Counted from the first letter of the stretch, positions 50,210-59,245 are shown. The stretch is 64,000 nt of DNA from Anaerocaecibacter muris (GCF_943192945.1 NZ_CALPCE010000003.1:124001-188000), one strand, 5' to 3'. Notes: a model not told the origin generated them from the sequence alone. A program made the numbers and translations.

Positions 50210-51367
50210 TCACAGGTTTTTGATATATTCCGTCCAGAACCGCAGGTCGAGAATACAGTCGCAAACGCCGATTACGGAAAAGAAAAACAGCGCGACGGGG
50301 AACATCGCGGCGGCAACAGCGATCGCGCCCAACACGATATAAGCCGCGACGCGCGCTTTGCCCCTAAACAGCGTGGCGAAATACGTCGCGACAGTGATAA
50401 ACGAAAACGCCGACGGCATGGTTACGAACAGATGCGTGCACGTTGCGGCAAGCGCGGAATAGCCGCCTACAAACTGCAATACCAAACCCGTTATCATTGC
50501 GGGAAGAACGCACGTCCAAAGATAGGCGCGCGGCATTTTCATTTGCGCGACGGGCGTGCGCATTACCCTTACCCCGCCGAGCGCGCGCGTGCTTGCGCGC
50601 AGGCTGTTTTCGGTGACGCATGCGTCGCGGCAACTCGACGTTTTTCGGTTGACTGCCAACGAAAAAAAGAAGCCCGCGGCGGCGACGATCGCTCCGTAAT
50701 GGATACAGTAATACCACACGTATTCGCCCATTTCGTCGCTTGCCCAGTCGGCGAAAAATCCGATAGTCGCTTCCTTATAGCCTTTGTCCGACGGCTTTAA
50801 CTTTGTTTCGCCGACGTTGAGCTTTACGCCGTTGTCGTAGTAATCGCGAGCGAAAAAGTCTATTACAAAGTCGTCGCTTTCGGCGGTGACATAGCTTGCC
50901 GCAATGTCGGCTATCGGCTTGCCCTCGGCTATCCTTACAACGGCGACGCCCGACATTGCCCCGACTATCGAAAACAGCGCGGCGACCGCGGCGGCGGCGA
51001 GATAGGACGCGCACTGCGCCGACAGGCACAGCCCGACAAGCGCGAACAACAGCGTGACAGAATATATTACCGTCAAAATATCGTAATTAAAAGTAAGCGC
51101 GACCGCGGCGTAACCCGCGACGCAGGCGGCGGGAAAATACGCGCCGAACCGACGGAAAAGCAAGTACAGCAATACTATAATTGCCGGCATAACGGGCAAA
51201 GCCGCCGTCGGCATTGCGCCCGCCATGATAAACAGGAACGGCAGTATTACATACGACAGCAGTTCGCACACACCGACGGGGCGTTGCGGCACACGCAAAA
51301 GCGCGGCGGATTTTTGTGCGTCGCGGGGCTGTATACGTTTGCAAATCGATCGCGTTCCCATATTCAT
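50210..51367 (-). CDS. Polytopic membrane protein, possibly YybS/DUF2232-like
   Basis: 385 aa with about eight hydrophobic helices in two blocks (35-165 and 230-375) and a soluble segment between (170-225). The alternating Leu/Ala/Phe helices near the N-terminus (LPVMPAIIVLLYLLFRRFGAYFPAA) recall DUF2232 proteins, which are often found near ribosomal protein genes, but the match is weak. A TATAAT box lies 8 bases before the first ATG, so its leader should be only 1-2 bases, or the second ATG (residue 3) is used. Confidence 0.65.
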   Translation of the reverse strand: MNMGTRSICKRIQPRDAQKSAALLRVPQRPVGVCELLSYVILPFLFIMAGAMPTAALPVMPAIIVLLYLLFRRFGAYFPAACVAGYAAVALTFNYDILTVIYSVTLLFALVGLCLSAQCASYLAAAAVAALFSIVGAMSGVAVVRIAEGKPIADIAASYVTAESDDFVIDFFARDYYDNGVKLNVGETKLKPSDKGYKEATIGFFADWASDEMGEYVWYYCIHYGAIVAAAGFFFSLAVNRKTSSCRDACVTENSLRASTRALGGVRVMRTPVAQMKMPRAYLWTCVLPAMITGLVLQFVGGYSALAATCTHLFVTMPSAFSFITVATYFATLFRGKARVAAYIVLGAIAVAAAMFPVALFFFSVIGVCDCILDLRFWTEYIKNL

Positions 51368-51375
51368 TACCGTAT

Positions 51376-51404
51376 ATTATAGCTTAAAACTCGTATTAAA
51401 TCAA
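51376..51404 (-). promoter_or_regulatory. Promoter of the polytopic membrane protein gene
   Basis: TTGATT (51399-51404), 17-base spacer, TATAAT (51376-51381), 8 bases to the ATG at 51367. The predicted leader is almost absent. Confidence 0.7.
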
Positions 51405-51484
51405 CATAATCGCACGGCGGCGCGGTATAATCTTTTAAGGTTTGGCAATACTATTGTTACAAACGACTTTTAGAGGAGCAAACC

Positions 51485-51790
51485 ATGTACGATCTTAAAT
51501 GCGGACAGAAAAACTGCAAATACAACCACGGCTACTGCTGCTGTGCCAAAGACATAGCCGTTTCGAGCGGCACGTGTTGCACGACCTATCAAAAATCGGA
51601 CAACCCGAACAAAAACATCAACACCGAGAGCGCGGCGGAATTTGCCAAGCCCGACTATTCGGTTGACACGTCGGTCAGTTGCAACGCGCCCTGCCTTTTT
51701 AACCACTCCGCCAAGTGCATAGCCAACGGCATAACCGTTTCCACCGCCGACGACGGCACTGCGGAATGTTTGACGTTCATCAAGAAATAA
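51485..51790 (+). CDS. DUF1540 family protein, two Cys-rich modules
   Basis: 101 aa with 11 cysteines. Two similar modules are visible: CGQKNCKYNHGYCCCAKDIAVSSG...C and CNAPCLFNHSAKCIANGITVST...C (first written with spacing omitted). This pattern matches DUF1540, a small Cys-rich family in Clostridia and Bacilli that probably binds metal. GAGGAG site 8 bases before the ATG. A TATAAT box at 51426-51431 with a poor -35 may be its promoter. Function unknown. Confidence 0.8.
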   Translation: MYDLKCGQKNCKYNHGYCCCAKDIAVSSGTCCTTYQKSDNPNKNINTESAAEFAKPDYSVDTSVSCNAPCLFNHSAKCIANGITVSTADDGTAECLTFIKK

Positions 51791-51827
51791 ACGTCTTGAT
51801 TTTATAGTCAACTTAAATCGAACAAAA

Positions 51828-51867
51828 CAAAACCGACGCGCGACTGTTGTTTGCGGGTCGGTTTTTT
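51828..51867. terminator. Bidirectional terminator after the DUF1540 gene
   Basis: AAACCGAC (51830-51837) pairs with GTCGGTTT (51857-51864); T and A runs on both sides. It lies between converging genes. Confidence 0.8.
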
Positions 51868-51887
51868 ATTGTTTTTATTCGATTATA

Positions 51888-52832
51888 TTACATTGCGCCG
51901 TCTATATTCTTTTTCATAAGTTCGGCGAGCTGTAAATATTTTTTGATTACCGCCGAGTCCGTATGCTGTGCGTACTCGCGCAAGTCGCGGATAAGGTCGG
52001 GCAGAGCCGCGCCGTCCTTATCGCGCACGACGCGCTCGGTGCGCGACGCGGCGTTCCAGTTCATAAGCCCCGCGCTGTCGGGGTAGCATGCGAGCATAGC
52101 CGTCGAGTAGTCGCAAACAAAATCGACGTCGCCGTTTTTCATGCGCTTTTCAAACACGTCGAATATGTATTCGCGCCGTAAATCCATAAACGGCTTATAC
52201 CATTTGAGCAATTTATCCGCACCGTCCAGTTCCGCCTCGTCGCCGATAAGCGCGGATCCGCGCACCTCGACGGCTTGTTCGTACACCTTTTTGTCGTGCA
52301 GAATATCGAACAGCTTTTCGTCAAACTCCTCGTCAACAGGCTCGTTCGTAGCGTCGAGATAAAAATAATACGTAAACCACAGCGGGCGAAGTTCTTTAAA
52401 CAGGTTGCACACGCAATATACTGCGGCGTACAGCGACAGCCCGTCGATAGGCGGTCTGTCCTGCGGCGGAATTACGCCCGACAGCACAAGTTTTTCAAAC
52501 AGCGGCGAACCGTAGTCGTACTTGATAAAGTCCGAGCCGCGCCGCGTATACCACCGCCCGCCGCTCGGCAAAACGTCCGCCGACGCCGCAGTGCGCTTGA
52601 ACTCCGCATTGTCCGCCGAATAGTCGGGGTGGCGTTGCGGCTCTATCAAAAAACAACAGCCGTACTCGAACAGAGTGTTGCTCGGCTCGGCGACATAGTC
52701 CGGGCAAACCGCGCACGCAAAACAGTACAGGTTGTACAACAGCGCGCGCTTTTGCGAATACGCGAGGTCGCTGTCGCCTATCGCCTCGAACGTCGGGTCA
52801 AACAGTTCCCTAACGGTGTCTTTAATATCCAT
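51888..52832 (-). CDS. Cytoplasmic protein of unknown function
   Basis: 314 aa, no signal peptide or membrane helix. Rich in aromatic residues and acids, mostly helical by appearance, ending AELMKKNIDGAM. No known motif. GGAGCGG site before the ATG. It starts 15 bases after asnS, so it is probably co-transcribed with it. Confidence 0.7.
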   Translation of the reverse strand: MDIKDTVRELFDPTFEAIGDSDLAYSQKRALLYNLYCFACAVCPDYVAEPSNTLFEYGCCFLIEPQRHPDYSADNAEFKRTAASADVLPSGGRWYTRRGSDFIKYDYGSPLFEKLVLSGVIPPQDRPPIDGLSLYAAVYCVCNLFKELRPLWFTYYFYLDATNEPVDEEFDEKLFDILHDKKVYEQAVEVRGSALIGDEAELDGADKLLKWYKPFMDLRREYIFDVFEKRMKNGDVDFVCDYSTAMLACYPDSAGLMNWNAASRTERVVRDKDGAALPDLIRDLREYAQHTDSAVIKKYLQLAELMKKNIDGAM

Positions 52833-52847
52833 ATCCGCTCCGTGCCG

Positions 52848-54224
52848 TTACTTTAAGTCGTCCTTGGTGCGCGGGTATTCTATTACGTCGCGAATGTTAG
52901 CCATGCCCGTAACGTACATGAGCATGCGCTCCAAGCCCAGCCCGAATCCGCTGTGCGGTACGCTTCCGAACTTGCGCAAATCCAAATAGTCGGCGTAATC
53001 GGACAGTTTCATGCCGCGGTCGGTTATTTCCTTTAACAGCTTGTCGTAGTCGGCTTCGCGCTCCGAACATCCTATAATTTCGCCCACCCCCGGCACAAGC
53101 AAATCGGTCGCGGCGACAGTCTTGCCGTCGGGGTTCTGCTTCATGTAGAACGATTTTATTTTGCGCGGGTAGTTGACGACGAACACCGGTTTTTTAAAGT
53201 ATTCGTCGGTCAGATAGCGTTCGTGCTCGGTCTGCAAGTCCAGTCCCCACTCGACGGGATAAACGAACTGCTTGCCCGATTTTTTAAGAACTTCGATTGC
53301 GTCGGCGTAATCTATGCGCGCAAAGTCGCTGTCAACGACGTGGCGGAGTTTTGCTAAAAGCCCGTTCTCAAACCGTTCGTCGAAGAACGCAAGCTCGGGT
53401 GCGCAATGCTCCAAAAGATGCGCGATTATGCTTTTTATCATGTCGGTCGCTATGCCGATAATGTCGTCGATATCGGCAAACGCGACCTCGGGTTCGACCT
53501 GCCAAAACTCGGCGGCGTGCCGCGGCGTGTTGCTGTTTTCGGCGCGGAAAGTCGGACCGAAAGTGTAGATTTTGCCGAGCGCGGTCGCCATGACTTCGCC
53601 CTCGAGCTGACCGGAAACCGTAAGCCCCGCCGACCTACCGAAAAAGTCTTTTTTGTTGTATTCTTCCTCGCTCTTTATCGACGGGTCGTAACCGACGGTC
53701 GTAACTTTAAACACTTCGCCCGCGCCTTCGCAGTCGCTGCCGGTGATTATGGGCGAGTGCACGTAGTAATAGCCGTTTTTGTGAAAAAACTCGTGTATGG
53801 CATACGACAGCTCGGAACGCACGCGGAACACTGCGTTAAACGTGTTGGTACGCACGCGCAAGTGCGGGATAGTGCGCAAAAATTCCATTGTATGCCGCTT
53901 TTTTTGGAGCGGATACGACACGTCGCTTCCGCCCAAAAGCTCCGCGCTTTCGGCAAGAATTTCCACGCTTTCGTCCTTCATGCCCTTTTCGACCGTGCCG
54001 ACGACGCGCAACGCGCTTCCGAGCGCGAGCATGGGCGCAAGCGTTTTGTCGTCGAACTTCGCTTTGTCGAAAACGATTTGCATGTGATTAAGTTCGCTGC
54101 CGTCGTTAAGCTCGGCGAACGCGACGTTCTTGCTGTCGCGAGAAGTGCGCACCCAGCCGCACACCGCAACCTTTTTGCCGATATGTTCGCCCGAGCGAAG
54201 TTTATGCAATTCGATATGTTCCAT
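52848..54224 (-). CDS. asnS: Asparaginyl-tRNA synthetase
   Basis: 458 aa class II synthetase. N-terminal OB-fold anticodon-binding domain (15-100, KVAVCGWVRTSRDSKN), then the catalytic core with motif 2-like TFGPTFRAENSNT and the final motif 3 GFGLGLERMLMYVTG. AsnRS is chosen over AspRS by the length, the absence of the bacterial AspRS insertion and the NFYM-like context (SFYMKQNPDGK). AGAGGT site; promoter TTGACT-17-TATAAT upstream. Confidence 0.95.
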   Translation of the reverse strand: MEHIELHKLRSGEHIGKKVAVCGWVRTSRDSKNVAFAELNDGSELNHMQIVFDKAKFDDKTLAPMLALGSALRVVGTVEKGMKDESVEILAESAELLGGSDVSYPLQKKRHTMEFLRTIPHLRVRTNTFNAVFRVRSELSYAIHEFFHKNGYYYVHSPIITGSDCEGAGEVFKVTTVGYDPSIKSEEEYNKKDFFGRSAGLTVSGQLEGEVMATALGKIYTFGPTFRAENSNTPRHAAEFWQVEPEVAFADIDDIIGIATDMIKSIIAHLLEHCAPELAFFDERFENGLLAKLRHVVDSDFARIDYADAIEVLKKSGKQFVYPVEWGLDLQTEHERYLTDEYFKKPVFVVNYPRKIKSFYMKQNPDGKTVAATDLLVPGVGEIIGCSEREADYDKLLKEITDRGMKLSDYADYLDLRKFGSVPHSGFGLGLERMLMYVTGMANIRDVIEYPRTKDDLK

Positions 54225-54257
54225 AATCGCAACCTCTTACGTTTACGTGTTTTAACA

Positions 54258-54286
54258 ATTATAATCTAACGGGGCGCGTTAGTCAA
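54258..54286 (-). promoter_or_regulatory. Promoter of asnS
   Basis: TTGACT (54281-54286), 17-base spacer, TATAAT (54258-54263) on the minus strand. Confidence 0.8.
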
Positions 54287-54355
54287 CTGTATGACCGCAA
54301 GTTTTTGCCAACTGTGCGTCCGCGCGCCATGTCCGGTTTTCTGGCAAACGCAAAA

Positions 54356-54373
54356 GGCTTGCAAAAGCAAGCC
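54356..54373 (-). terminator. Terminator of the rhamnose operon
   Basis: GGCTTGC and GCAAGCC around AAAA; on the minus strand TTTTG follows. It lies 37 bases after rhaD. Confidence 0.75.
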
Positions 54374-54409
54374 CTTAACCTTATTTATAACATTATTCTT
54401 TATTATATA

Positions 54410-55291
54410 TCAGTTTAAAAAATCTTTTCTGTACTTGACGCCAAACAGCTCCGCGAGCTTTACCATATCCTCGTCCTTAATGGTGTTTATGCGCGGGCGG
54501 TTGCAAGTGAGCATGTAGATTTGCGCGGCTTTTTCCACCGTTTCGATAAGCCCGAACGTTTCGTCCATGGTTTTGCCCGCGCCGTACACGCCGTGCATTG
54601 CCCACACGACAATGCGGAAGTCGCGCATTTTGTCGGCTGTCGCAACGCCTATTTCGTCGGTGCCGCAAAGCATCCACGGCAGTATTCCCACGCCGTCGGG
54701 GAATACAACTATGCACTCCGTGCACATCTCCCAAAGCGTGTGCGTCAACTTTTTTTCGTCAAGTTCGTGCACATAGTTCATGGCGAGCGTATGGGTCGGG
54801 TGGCAGTGCATGACGACGCGGTTTTCGGGGTCTTGCGCAAGCCGCGCCATGTGGCACATCATGTGCGAGGGAAACTCGGACGTCGTTCTGCCTCCGTCGG
54901 CAAAGCCCCACAAAAGCTCCACGCCCTTTTTATCCTGCGCGACGCGCACGATGCCGAGGTTGTTTTCGGGGTCGTCCTTGACGTTTTTAAAATATTTGCC
55001 TGTGCCCGTGACAATGAAAATTTTTCCGACAAGCGGCGTTACGTCGAACGCCGCGGCGTTCACGCCCATCAGCGGAATAGTGCGGATAACCTTGTTTAAG
55101 TCCAGATATTCGGCAACTTCCTTTTCGTCGAGCATATAACTTATATTGCCGCCGTTGCGCTCGTCCCAGCCCAAACGATACATGTTGGCGCAGGTGTCGC
55201 ACATTTCTCTTACGAACGGCGCGGCCGTTATGTCCTTGCAAGCGCGCTTGATTTCCCTGCCCGCCTTTTTAATTTCATCCATGAAACCCAT
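54410..55291 (-). CDS. rhaD: Rhamnulose-1-phosphate aldolase
   Basis: 293 aa class II aldolase that splits L-rhamnulose-1-phosphate into dihydroxyacetone phosphate and L-lactaldehyde. The family features GGNISYM (substrate loop), the zinc ligands in HCHPTH and a further His in WAMHGVYGAG are visible. The length is a little more than the E. coli enzyme. AAAGGAG site 10 bases before the ATG. Last gene of the rhaB-rhaA-rhaD order, directly after rhaA. Confidence 0.95.
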   Translation of the reverse strand: MGFMDEIKKAGREIKRACKDITAAPFVREMCDTCANMYRLGWDERNGGNISYMLDEKEVAEYLDLNKVIRTIPLMGVNAAAFDVTPLVGKIFIVTGTGKYFKNVKDDPENNLGIVRVAQDKKGVELLWGFADGGRTTSEFPSHMMCHMARLAQDPENRVVMHCHPTHTLAMNYVHELDEKKLTHTLWEMCTECIVVFPDGVGILPWMLCGTDEIGVATADKMRDFRIVVWAMHGVYGAGKTMDETFGLIETVEKAAQIYMLTCNRPRINTIKDEDMVKLAELFGVKYRKDFLN

Positions 55292-55292
55292 A

Positions 55293-56528
55293 TTATTTAC
55301 GCTCCTTTAAAACGTCGTTTTCGTATTTTCTTATTTCGGGCAAGTACGCTTCGCAAAGCCCCTCGCGTTTTAAGTATTCCTGCCATACCGCGCCGAACGG
55401 CAGGGTTTTGTATTCTTCCTGCGCGACCATGAGCGCGGTGAAGTCGCCCTCGTCCTGCAATTTTTTGAGCGGCGCGTCGTTTACGAGCAGTGCGTACAGC
55501 AATGCTTTTTGCACGGCGCGTTGACCCGTGACCCACGCCGACAGCCTGTTGATACTCGCGTCGAAATAGTCAAGCCCTATCTTGACTTTGTCGATTGCGT
55601 CGTTGCGCACAATCTCCTTGGCGATTTCTTTAAGTTCGTCCTCGAACAGCACGACGTGGTCGCTGTCCCAGCGCACGCCGCGCGTTACGTGAAGCGCGAC
55701 CGTGTCGTAAAACGCCAACAGCGACGGGATTTTGTCGCTTACGTATTCGAGCGGGTGATAATGCCCGTTGTCCAAAAGACAGCAAATCCCGTTGTTTGCC
55801 GCATAGTTCTGATAAAATTCGTTGCTACCGACAGTATAGCTTTCAACGCCTATGCCGAAAACTTTGCTCTCCACCGCGACGGCGACTTTATTTCTGTCGT
55901 AACCGCACGACAGAATTTCGTCGAGCGATTTTTTAAGCCGCAGGCGCGGCGACAGCCTGTCGGCGGGCACGTCCTTAAACCCGTCCGGAATCCAAATATT
56001 CATAAGCGCGCGCGTGCCGAACTCGGTCGCAAAGTATTCGGAAATCTTAATGCACGCCTTGCAATGTTCTACCCAAAACTTGCGTATTTTTTCGTCGGGC
56101 GACGACAGCGTCAATCCGTCTTTGACGTTTTCGTGCGAAAACAGGGTCGGGTTAAAATCGATTCCGTCCAAGCCGAGCTTTTTGGCAAACTCCACCCACG
56201 GCGCGAAATGCTTGGGCGCGTAGGCGTTTCTATCGACTTTGTCGCCGCCGAGTATGGCATAGCTCGCGTGCAGGTTGAGCCGCTTTTTCCCCGGCATGAG
56301 CGAGAACGCTTTTTCTATATCGCGTTTAAGCTCCTCGAAGTTGCGCGCGCGACCCGGATAATTGCCCGTCGTCTGTATGCCGCCGCTCAAACTTCCGCCG
56401 CCGTCCAGTCCGATAACGTCGTCGCCTTGCCAGCAATGCACGCTTACGGGGATTTGACGCAAAGTGTTTAACGCCTTTTCGACGTCCACGCCGTAAAGCG
56501 CGTACTGTTTTTTTGCCTGTTCGTACAT
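55293..56528 (-). CDS. rhaA: L-rhamnose isomerase
   Basis: 411 aa from the ATG at 56528, set by an AAGGAG site. It converts L-rhamnose to L-rhamnulose with a Mn/Zn pair in a TIM barrel. Visible motifs are VSVHCWQGDDV, LNLHASYAILGG, DFNPTLFSH, and DNGHYHPLEYVSDKIPSLL, all typical of RhaA. The longer frame to 56564 contains the ribosome binding site itself and is rejected. It precedes rhaD with one base between them. Confidence 0.96.
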   Translation of the reverse strand: MYEQAKKQYALYGVDVEKALNTLRQIPVSVHCWQGDDVIGLDGGGSLSGGIQTTGNYPGRARNFEELKRDIEKAFSLMPGKKRLNLHASYAILGGDKVDRNAYAPKHFAPWVEFAKKLGLDGIDFNPTLFSHENVKDGLTLSSPDEKIRKFWVEHCKACIKISEYFATEFGTRALMNIWIPDGFKDVPADRLSPRLRLKKSLDEILSCGYDRNKVAVAVESKVFGIGVESYTVGSNEFYQNYAANNGICCLLDNGHYHPLEYVSDKIPSLLAFYDTVALHVTRGVRWDSDHVVLFEDELKEIAKEIVRNDAIDKVKIGLDYFDASINRLSAWVTGQRAVQKALLYALLVNDAPLKKLQDEGDFTALMVAQEEYKTLPFGAVWQEYLKREGLCEAYLPEIRKYENDVLKERK

Positions 56529-56585
56529 AAATATAAAATTCTCCTTTTCGGATATTGTTTGCACGGTTGCGCGCCGCGGCGATCG

Positions 56586-57884
56586 CTAATCGCGTTGCGC
56601 CTGAATTTTAAGATTGCCTATCGCCGTCGCTTCTATGGGCAACGCCGTGACCGTCACGCCGCACACGTCGTTGACAAGCGAATTGAGATACTTGTTTTTT
56701 GCGCCGCCGCCCACTATATACAGACGGTCGTACTTTTTGCCCGTGTTGGCTTGAAGTTCGGTTATGGCGCAGGCGTAGCCGTGCGCGAGCGAAATATACG
56801 CAGCGTTGAAATAATCGGCAACCGATTGGGGCTTGTGTTTGAGCATGCCGTCGAACGCCGTTTTCATGCTTACGGGCGACAGGAACGCTTGGTCGTTTAT
56901 GTCCACGCTCTCTTTAAACGCACTCTTGCTCGCGCCGTCCGTTATTTCGTTCCACGGCGTGTCGGGGCACAGCTCGTCGCGCAGTCTGTTTACCACCCAC
57001 ATGCCCATGATATTCTTTTGATAGCGGATATAGCCCGCGCCGCCCTCGTTGCTGTAATTGGCTTTGCGGCTGTTTTCGTCCGTAACTGCGGCGGGAAGTT
57101 TCGCGCCGAGCAACGACCACGTTCCGCTCGATATGTAAAGTTGATCGCCGTCCATGGGTATGCCCTCGACCGCGCTTGCCGTGTCGTGACTCGCGCACAG
57201 CACCGCTTGCACGTCGCCGCCCACATACTCGCGTATTTCGGGTTTGAGCGAGCCGACGACCGTCCGCGGTTGCGACAGCGCGCAAAACAGATGATCGGGC
57301 AAGCCCAGTCGCCGTATTATGTCGCGGTCGTACTCGCCCGTCGCGCAGTTGACAAGCCCCGTCGTCGTGGCGTTGGTGTACTCGTGCGACTTGACGCCCG
57401 TCAGCTTATACGTAAGATATTCGGGTATCATCAAAAAGTCGGTCGCGTTGTCCAGCCTGCCGCTGTCCGCGTCGTCGCACAACTGATACACGGTGTTGAA
57501 CGGCTGAAACTGTATGCCCGTGCGCGAATAAAGCTCGGCAAACGGCACAAGCCCGTGCACCCGCTCGATTGCGTTTTGCGTGCGCCCGTCGCGGTAGGAA
57601 TGGCACGGCAATATTTCCTCGTCGTAATTTATAAGGACGTAATCGACGCCCCACGTGTCTATCGCAAAACTTTCGATTTTGGGGTACTTTTTAAGCGCGG
57701 CTTTGATTCCCTCGACCACGTTATCGAACAGCGATTTTATATCCCACGTCAGCTTGCCGTTTGCATTGCAAACGCCGTTGCCGAACCGATACACTTCGTC
57801 CGTAGTCATTTTCCCGCCGTCCGGCCAACCGACTATATGTCGCCCGCTCGACGCGCCTATATCAATGGCAAGATAATATTTCAT
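56586..57884 (-). CDS. rhaB: Rhamnulokinase
   Basis: 432 aa FGGY-family kinase that phosphorylates L-rhamnulose. N-terminal ATP-binding DIGASSGRHIVGW, the catalytic-domain motif FAIDTWGVDYV, C-terminal phosphate loop VGGGAKNKYLN. Start at MKYYLAID, with a GGAG site inside the longer open frame. It is the first gene of the rhaBAD unit and diverges from the DeoR regulator gene. Confidence 0.95.
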   Translation of the reverse strand: MKYYLAIDIGASSGRHIVGWPDGGKMTTDEVYRFGNGVCNANGKLTWDIKSLFDNVVEGIKAALKKYPKIESFAIDTWGVDYVLINYDEEILPCHSYRDGRTQNAIERVHGLVPFAELYSRTGIQFQPFNTVYQLCDDADSGRLDNATDFLMIPEYLTYKLTGVKSHEYTNATTTGLVNCATGEYDRDIIRRLGLPDHLFCALSQPRTVVGSLKPEIREYVGGDVQAVLCASHDTASAVEGIPMDGDQLYISSGTWSLLGAKLPAAVTDENSRKANYSNEGGAGYIRYQKNIMGMWVVNRLRDELCPDTPWNEITDGASKSAFKESVDINDQAFLSPVSMKTAFDGMLKHKPQSVADYFNAAYISLAHGYACAITELQANTGKKYDRLYIVGGGAKNKYLNSLVNDVCGVTVTALPIEATAIGNLKIQAQRD

Positions 57885-57990
57885 ATCCCAACGCTCCGCA
57901 TATCGCCGCACCGCGAGGCAAAAACCTGTGCCGCCGCGCGACTTTTGTCTGCTTAAAGTATATCACAATATCGGCAGGTCTGCACGTTTT

Positions 57991-58006
57991 TGAGCAAATA
58001 TGCTCA
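57991..58006. promoter_or_regulatory. Palindrome in the rhaB-deoR intergenic region, possible operator
   Basis: TGAGCA-AATA-TGCTCA is a perfect palindrome between the divergent rhaB and deoR genes, 5 bases before the deoR -35 box. A candidate binding site for the DeoR protein. Confidence 0.5.
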
Positions 58007-58011
58007 TTATA

Positions 58012-58040
58012 TTGACAATCGCGTAAAAATATCGTATAAT
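58012..58040 (+). promoter_or_regulatory. Promoter of the DeoR regulator gene
   Basis: TTGACA (58012-58017), 17-base spacer, TATAAT (58035-58040), a full consensus match. Confidence 0.85.
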
Positions 58041-58072
58041 TCGATCACAAACGCGCAAAAGAGGAACAACGA

Positions 58073-58816
58073 TTGGACAACGAACGGCAAAATGTGATCT
58101 TGCGGATCATGAAATCCGAAAAGAACGTGACGGTACACGATCTTGCAAGCCGTCTGTATGTGTGCGAAGCGACCATCAGGCGCGACCTTACCGCAATGCA
58201 ACGCATGGGCGTTGTGCGGCGCAGTCACGGCGGCGCGCTTATAGCGGAAGCGGCGGACGAAATTTCCATGTTTGTGCGCATGAACGTCAACGCAAAAGAA
58301 AAAGAGGCTGTCGCAGCAAATGCGTTGCCGCATATTCCCGATTTTAAATCGCTGTTTATAGACAGCTCGTCCACCGCGCTCGCGCTCGCGCAACGGCTGG
58401 ACCTTGCGGGCAAAACGGTTGTGACCAACAACTTGCAAACCGCGCTGTCGCTGTCGCGCATGGAGGACATAAACCTTATAATATTGGGTGGAAACATAAC
58501 ACTGTCGAGCGTGTCGATAACGGGCAGTTGGACGGCGCGACAGCTTCAATCTTTTTCGTTCGATCTTATGCTTGCCTCGTGCGCGTCCATACGCAAAAGA
58601 ACGGCGTTTGAAAAAACGCTCGACCAACGCGAAATAAAACAGGTCGCTTACGAAAATTCCGCCGTGCGCGTCTTGCTCGCGGACAGCACCAAAATAAACG
58701 CGCGCGCGGGCATTTACATTTTCGGCAATCTGTCCGAATTCGACTTAATCGTGTGCGACAAAATCCCGCCCGAACACGCCGAGGACTTTGAGGGTTTGCC
58801 CGTCGTCGCAAGCTGA
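58073..58816 (+). CDS. DeoR-family transcriptional regulator (probable rhamnose regulator)
   Basis: 247 aa from a TTG with an AGAGGA site 6 bases upstream. N-terminal winged helix (5-57, VHDLASRLYVCEATIRRDL, the DeoR signature), C-terminal sugar-phosphate sensor domain (75-235, LFIDSSSTALALAQRL). Position divergent from rhaBAD strongly suggests that it senses a rhamnose-derived metabolite and controls those genes. The sensor lacks no obvious part. Confidence 0.9.
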   Translation: MDNERQNVILRIMKSEKNVTVHDLASRLYVCEATIRRDLTAMQRMGVVRRSHGGALIAEAADEISMFVRMNVNAKEKEAVAANALPHIPDFKSLFIDSSSTALALAQRLDLAGKTVVTNNLQTALSLSRMEDINLIILGGNITLSSVSITGSWTARQLQSFSFDLMLASCASIRKRTAFEKTLDQREIKQVAYENSAVRVLLADSTKINARAGIYIFGNLSEFDLIVCDKIPPEHAEDFEGLPVVAS

Positions 58817-58845
58817 TTGTTTTCCGCCGCGCCGCCGATAAGAAC

Positions 58846-58876
58846 CTAAAACGAACCCCATAGTTTTAGTTTTTTT
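58846..58876 (+). terminator. Terminator of the DeoR gene
   Basis: CTAAAAC (58846-58852) and GTTTTAG (58863-58869) form a 7-pair stem, then seven T. Confidence 0.75.
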
Positions 58877-58879
58877 CTT

Positions 58880-59103
58880 TTGCCGATTTAGTTGGCAATC
58901 GCGCCGTTATAAGCCGTAGAAACGCCCTTGTAGGCGCGTACTCGGTTTTGTCGGTATTTCTTCAACGGCGGTTATGCCGCGAAAGCCGCTTGACATGAGA
59001 AAGGGGCGTGTTAGGCTATTAACGCCAAGGCAACCCAAAACCCGATAGATTCTCAATCGGTCGGGTTGCGCGTTTCGCCCTTACTTGCCTATACACACGC
59101 CCC
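58880..59103. ncRNA. Structured intergenic RNA candidate
   Basis: A 465-base gap without a gene holds two foldable parts. Domain 1: CGCCGTT (58902-58908) with AACGGCG (58964-58970), enclosing CGCC/GGCG. Domain 2: GGGGCGTGT (59003-59011) with ACACGCCCC (59095-59103); TAGGC with GCCTA; AACGC with GCGTT; GCAACCC with GGGTTGC; CCCGAT with ATCGG. The nested ladder of pairs is far beyond chance for spacer DNA. Strand and family are not known to me; it resembles no RNA class I can name with confidence. Confidence 0.5.
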
Positions 59104-59191
59104 AACTTTACTGCTCTCTATTGTTATTTGCTTGTCTAACGTTCCAATGCGATTTTCAAGTTCGCGTAGGCGCCAAAATGATTTTTTACAG

Positions 59192-59220
59192 TTGCAAATA
59201 ATAAACAAATACGATATAAT
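59192..59220 (+). promoter_or_regulatory. Promoter of the GNAT acetyltransferase gene
   Basis: TTGCAA (59192-59197), 17-base spacer, TATAAT (59215-59220). The leader of about 55 bases contains the hairpin at 59246-59266. Confidence 0.75.
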
Positions 59221-59245
59221 TACTATACGATAAACGGTAATTTGC

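Noticed and set aside
56559-57956. Plus-strand ORF of 465 codons
   Set aside because: Antisense to rhaB, which has all FGGY kinase motifs.
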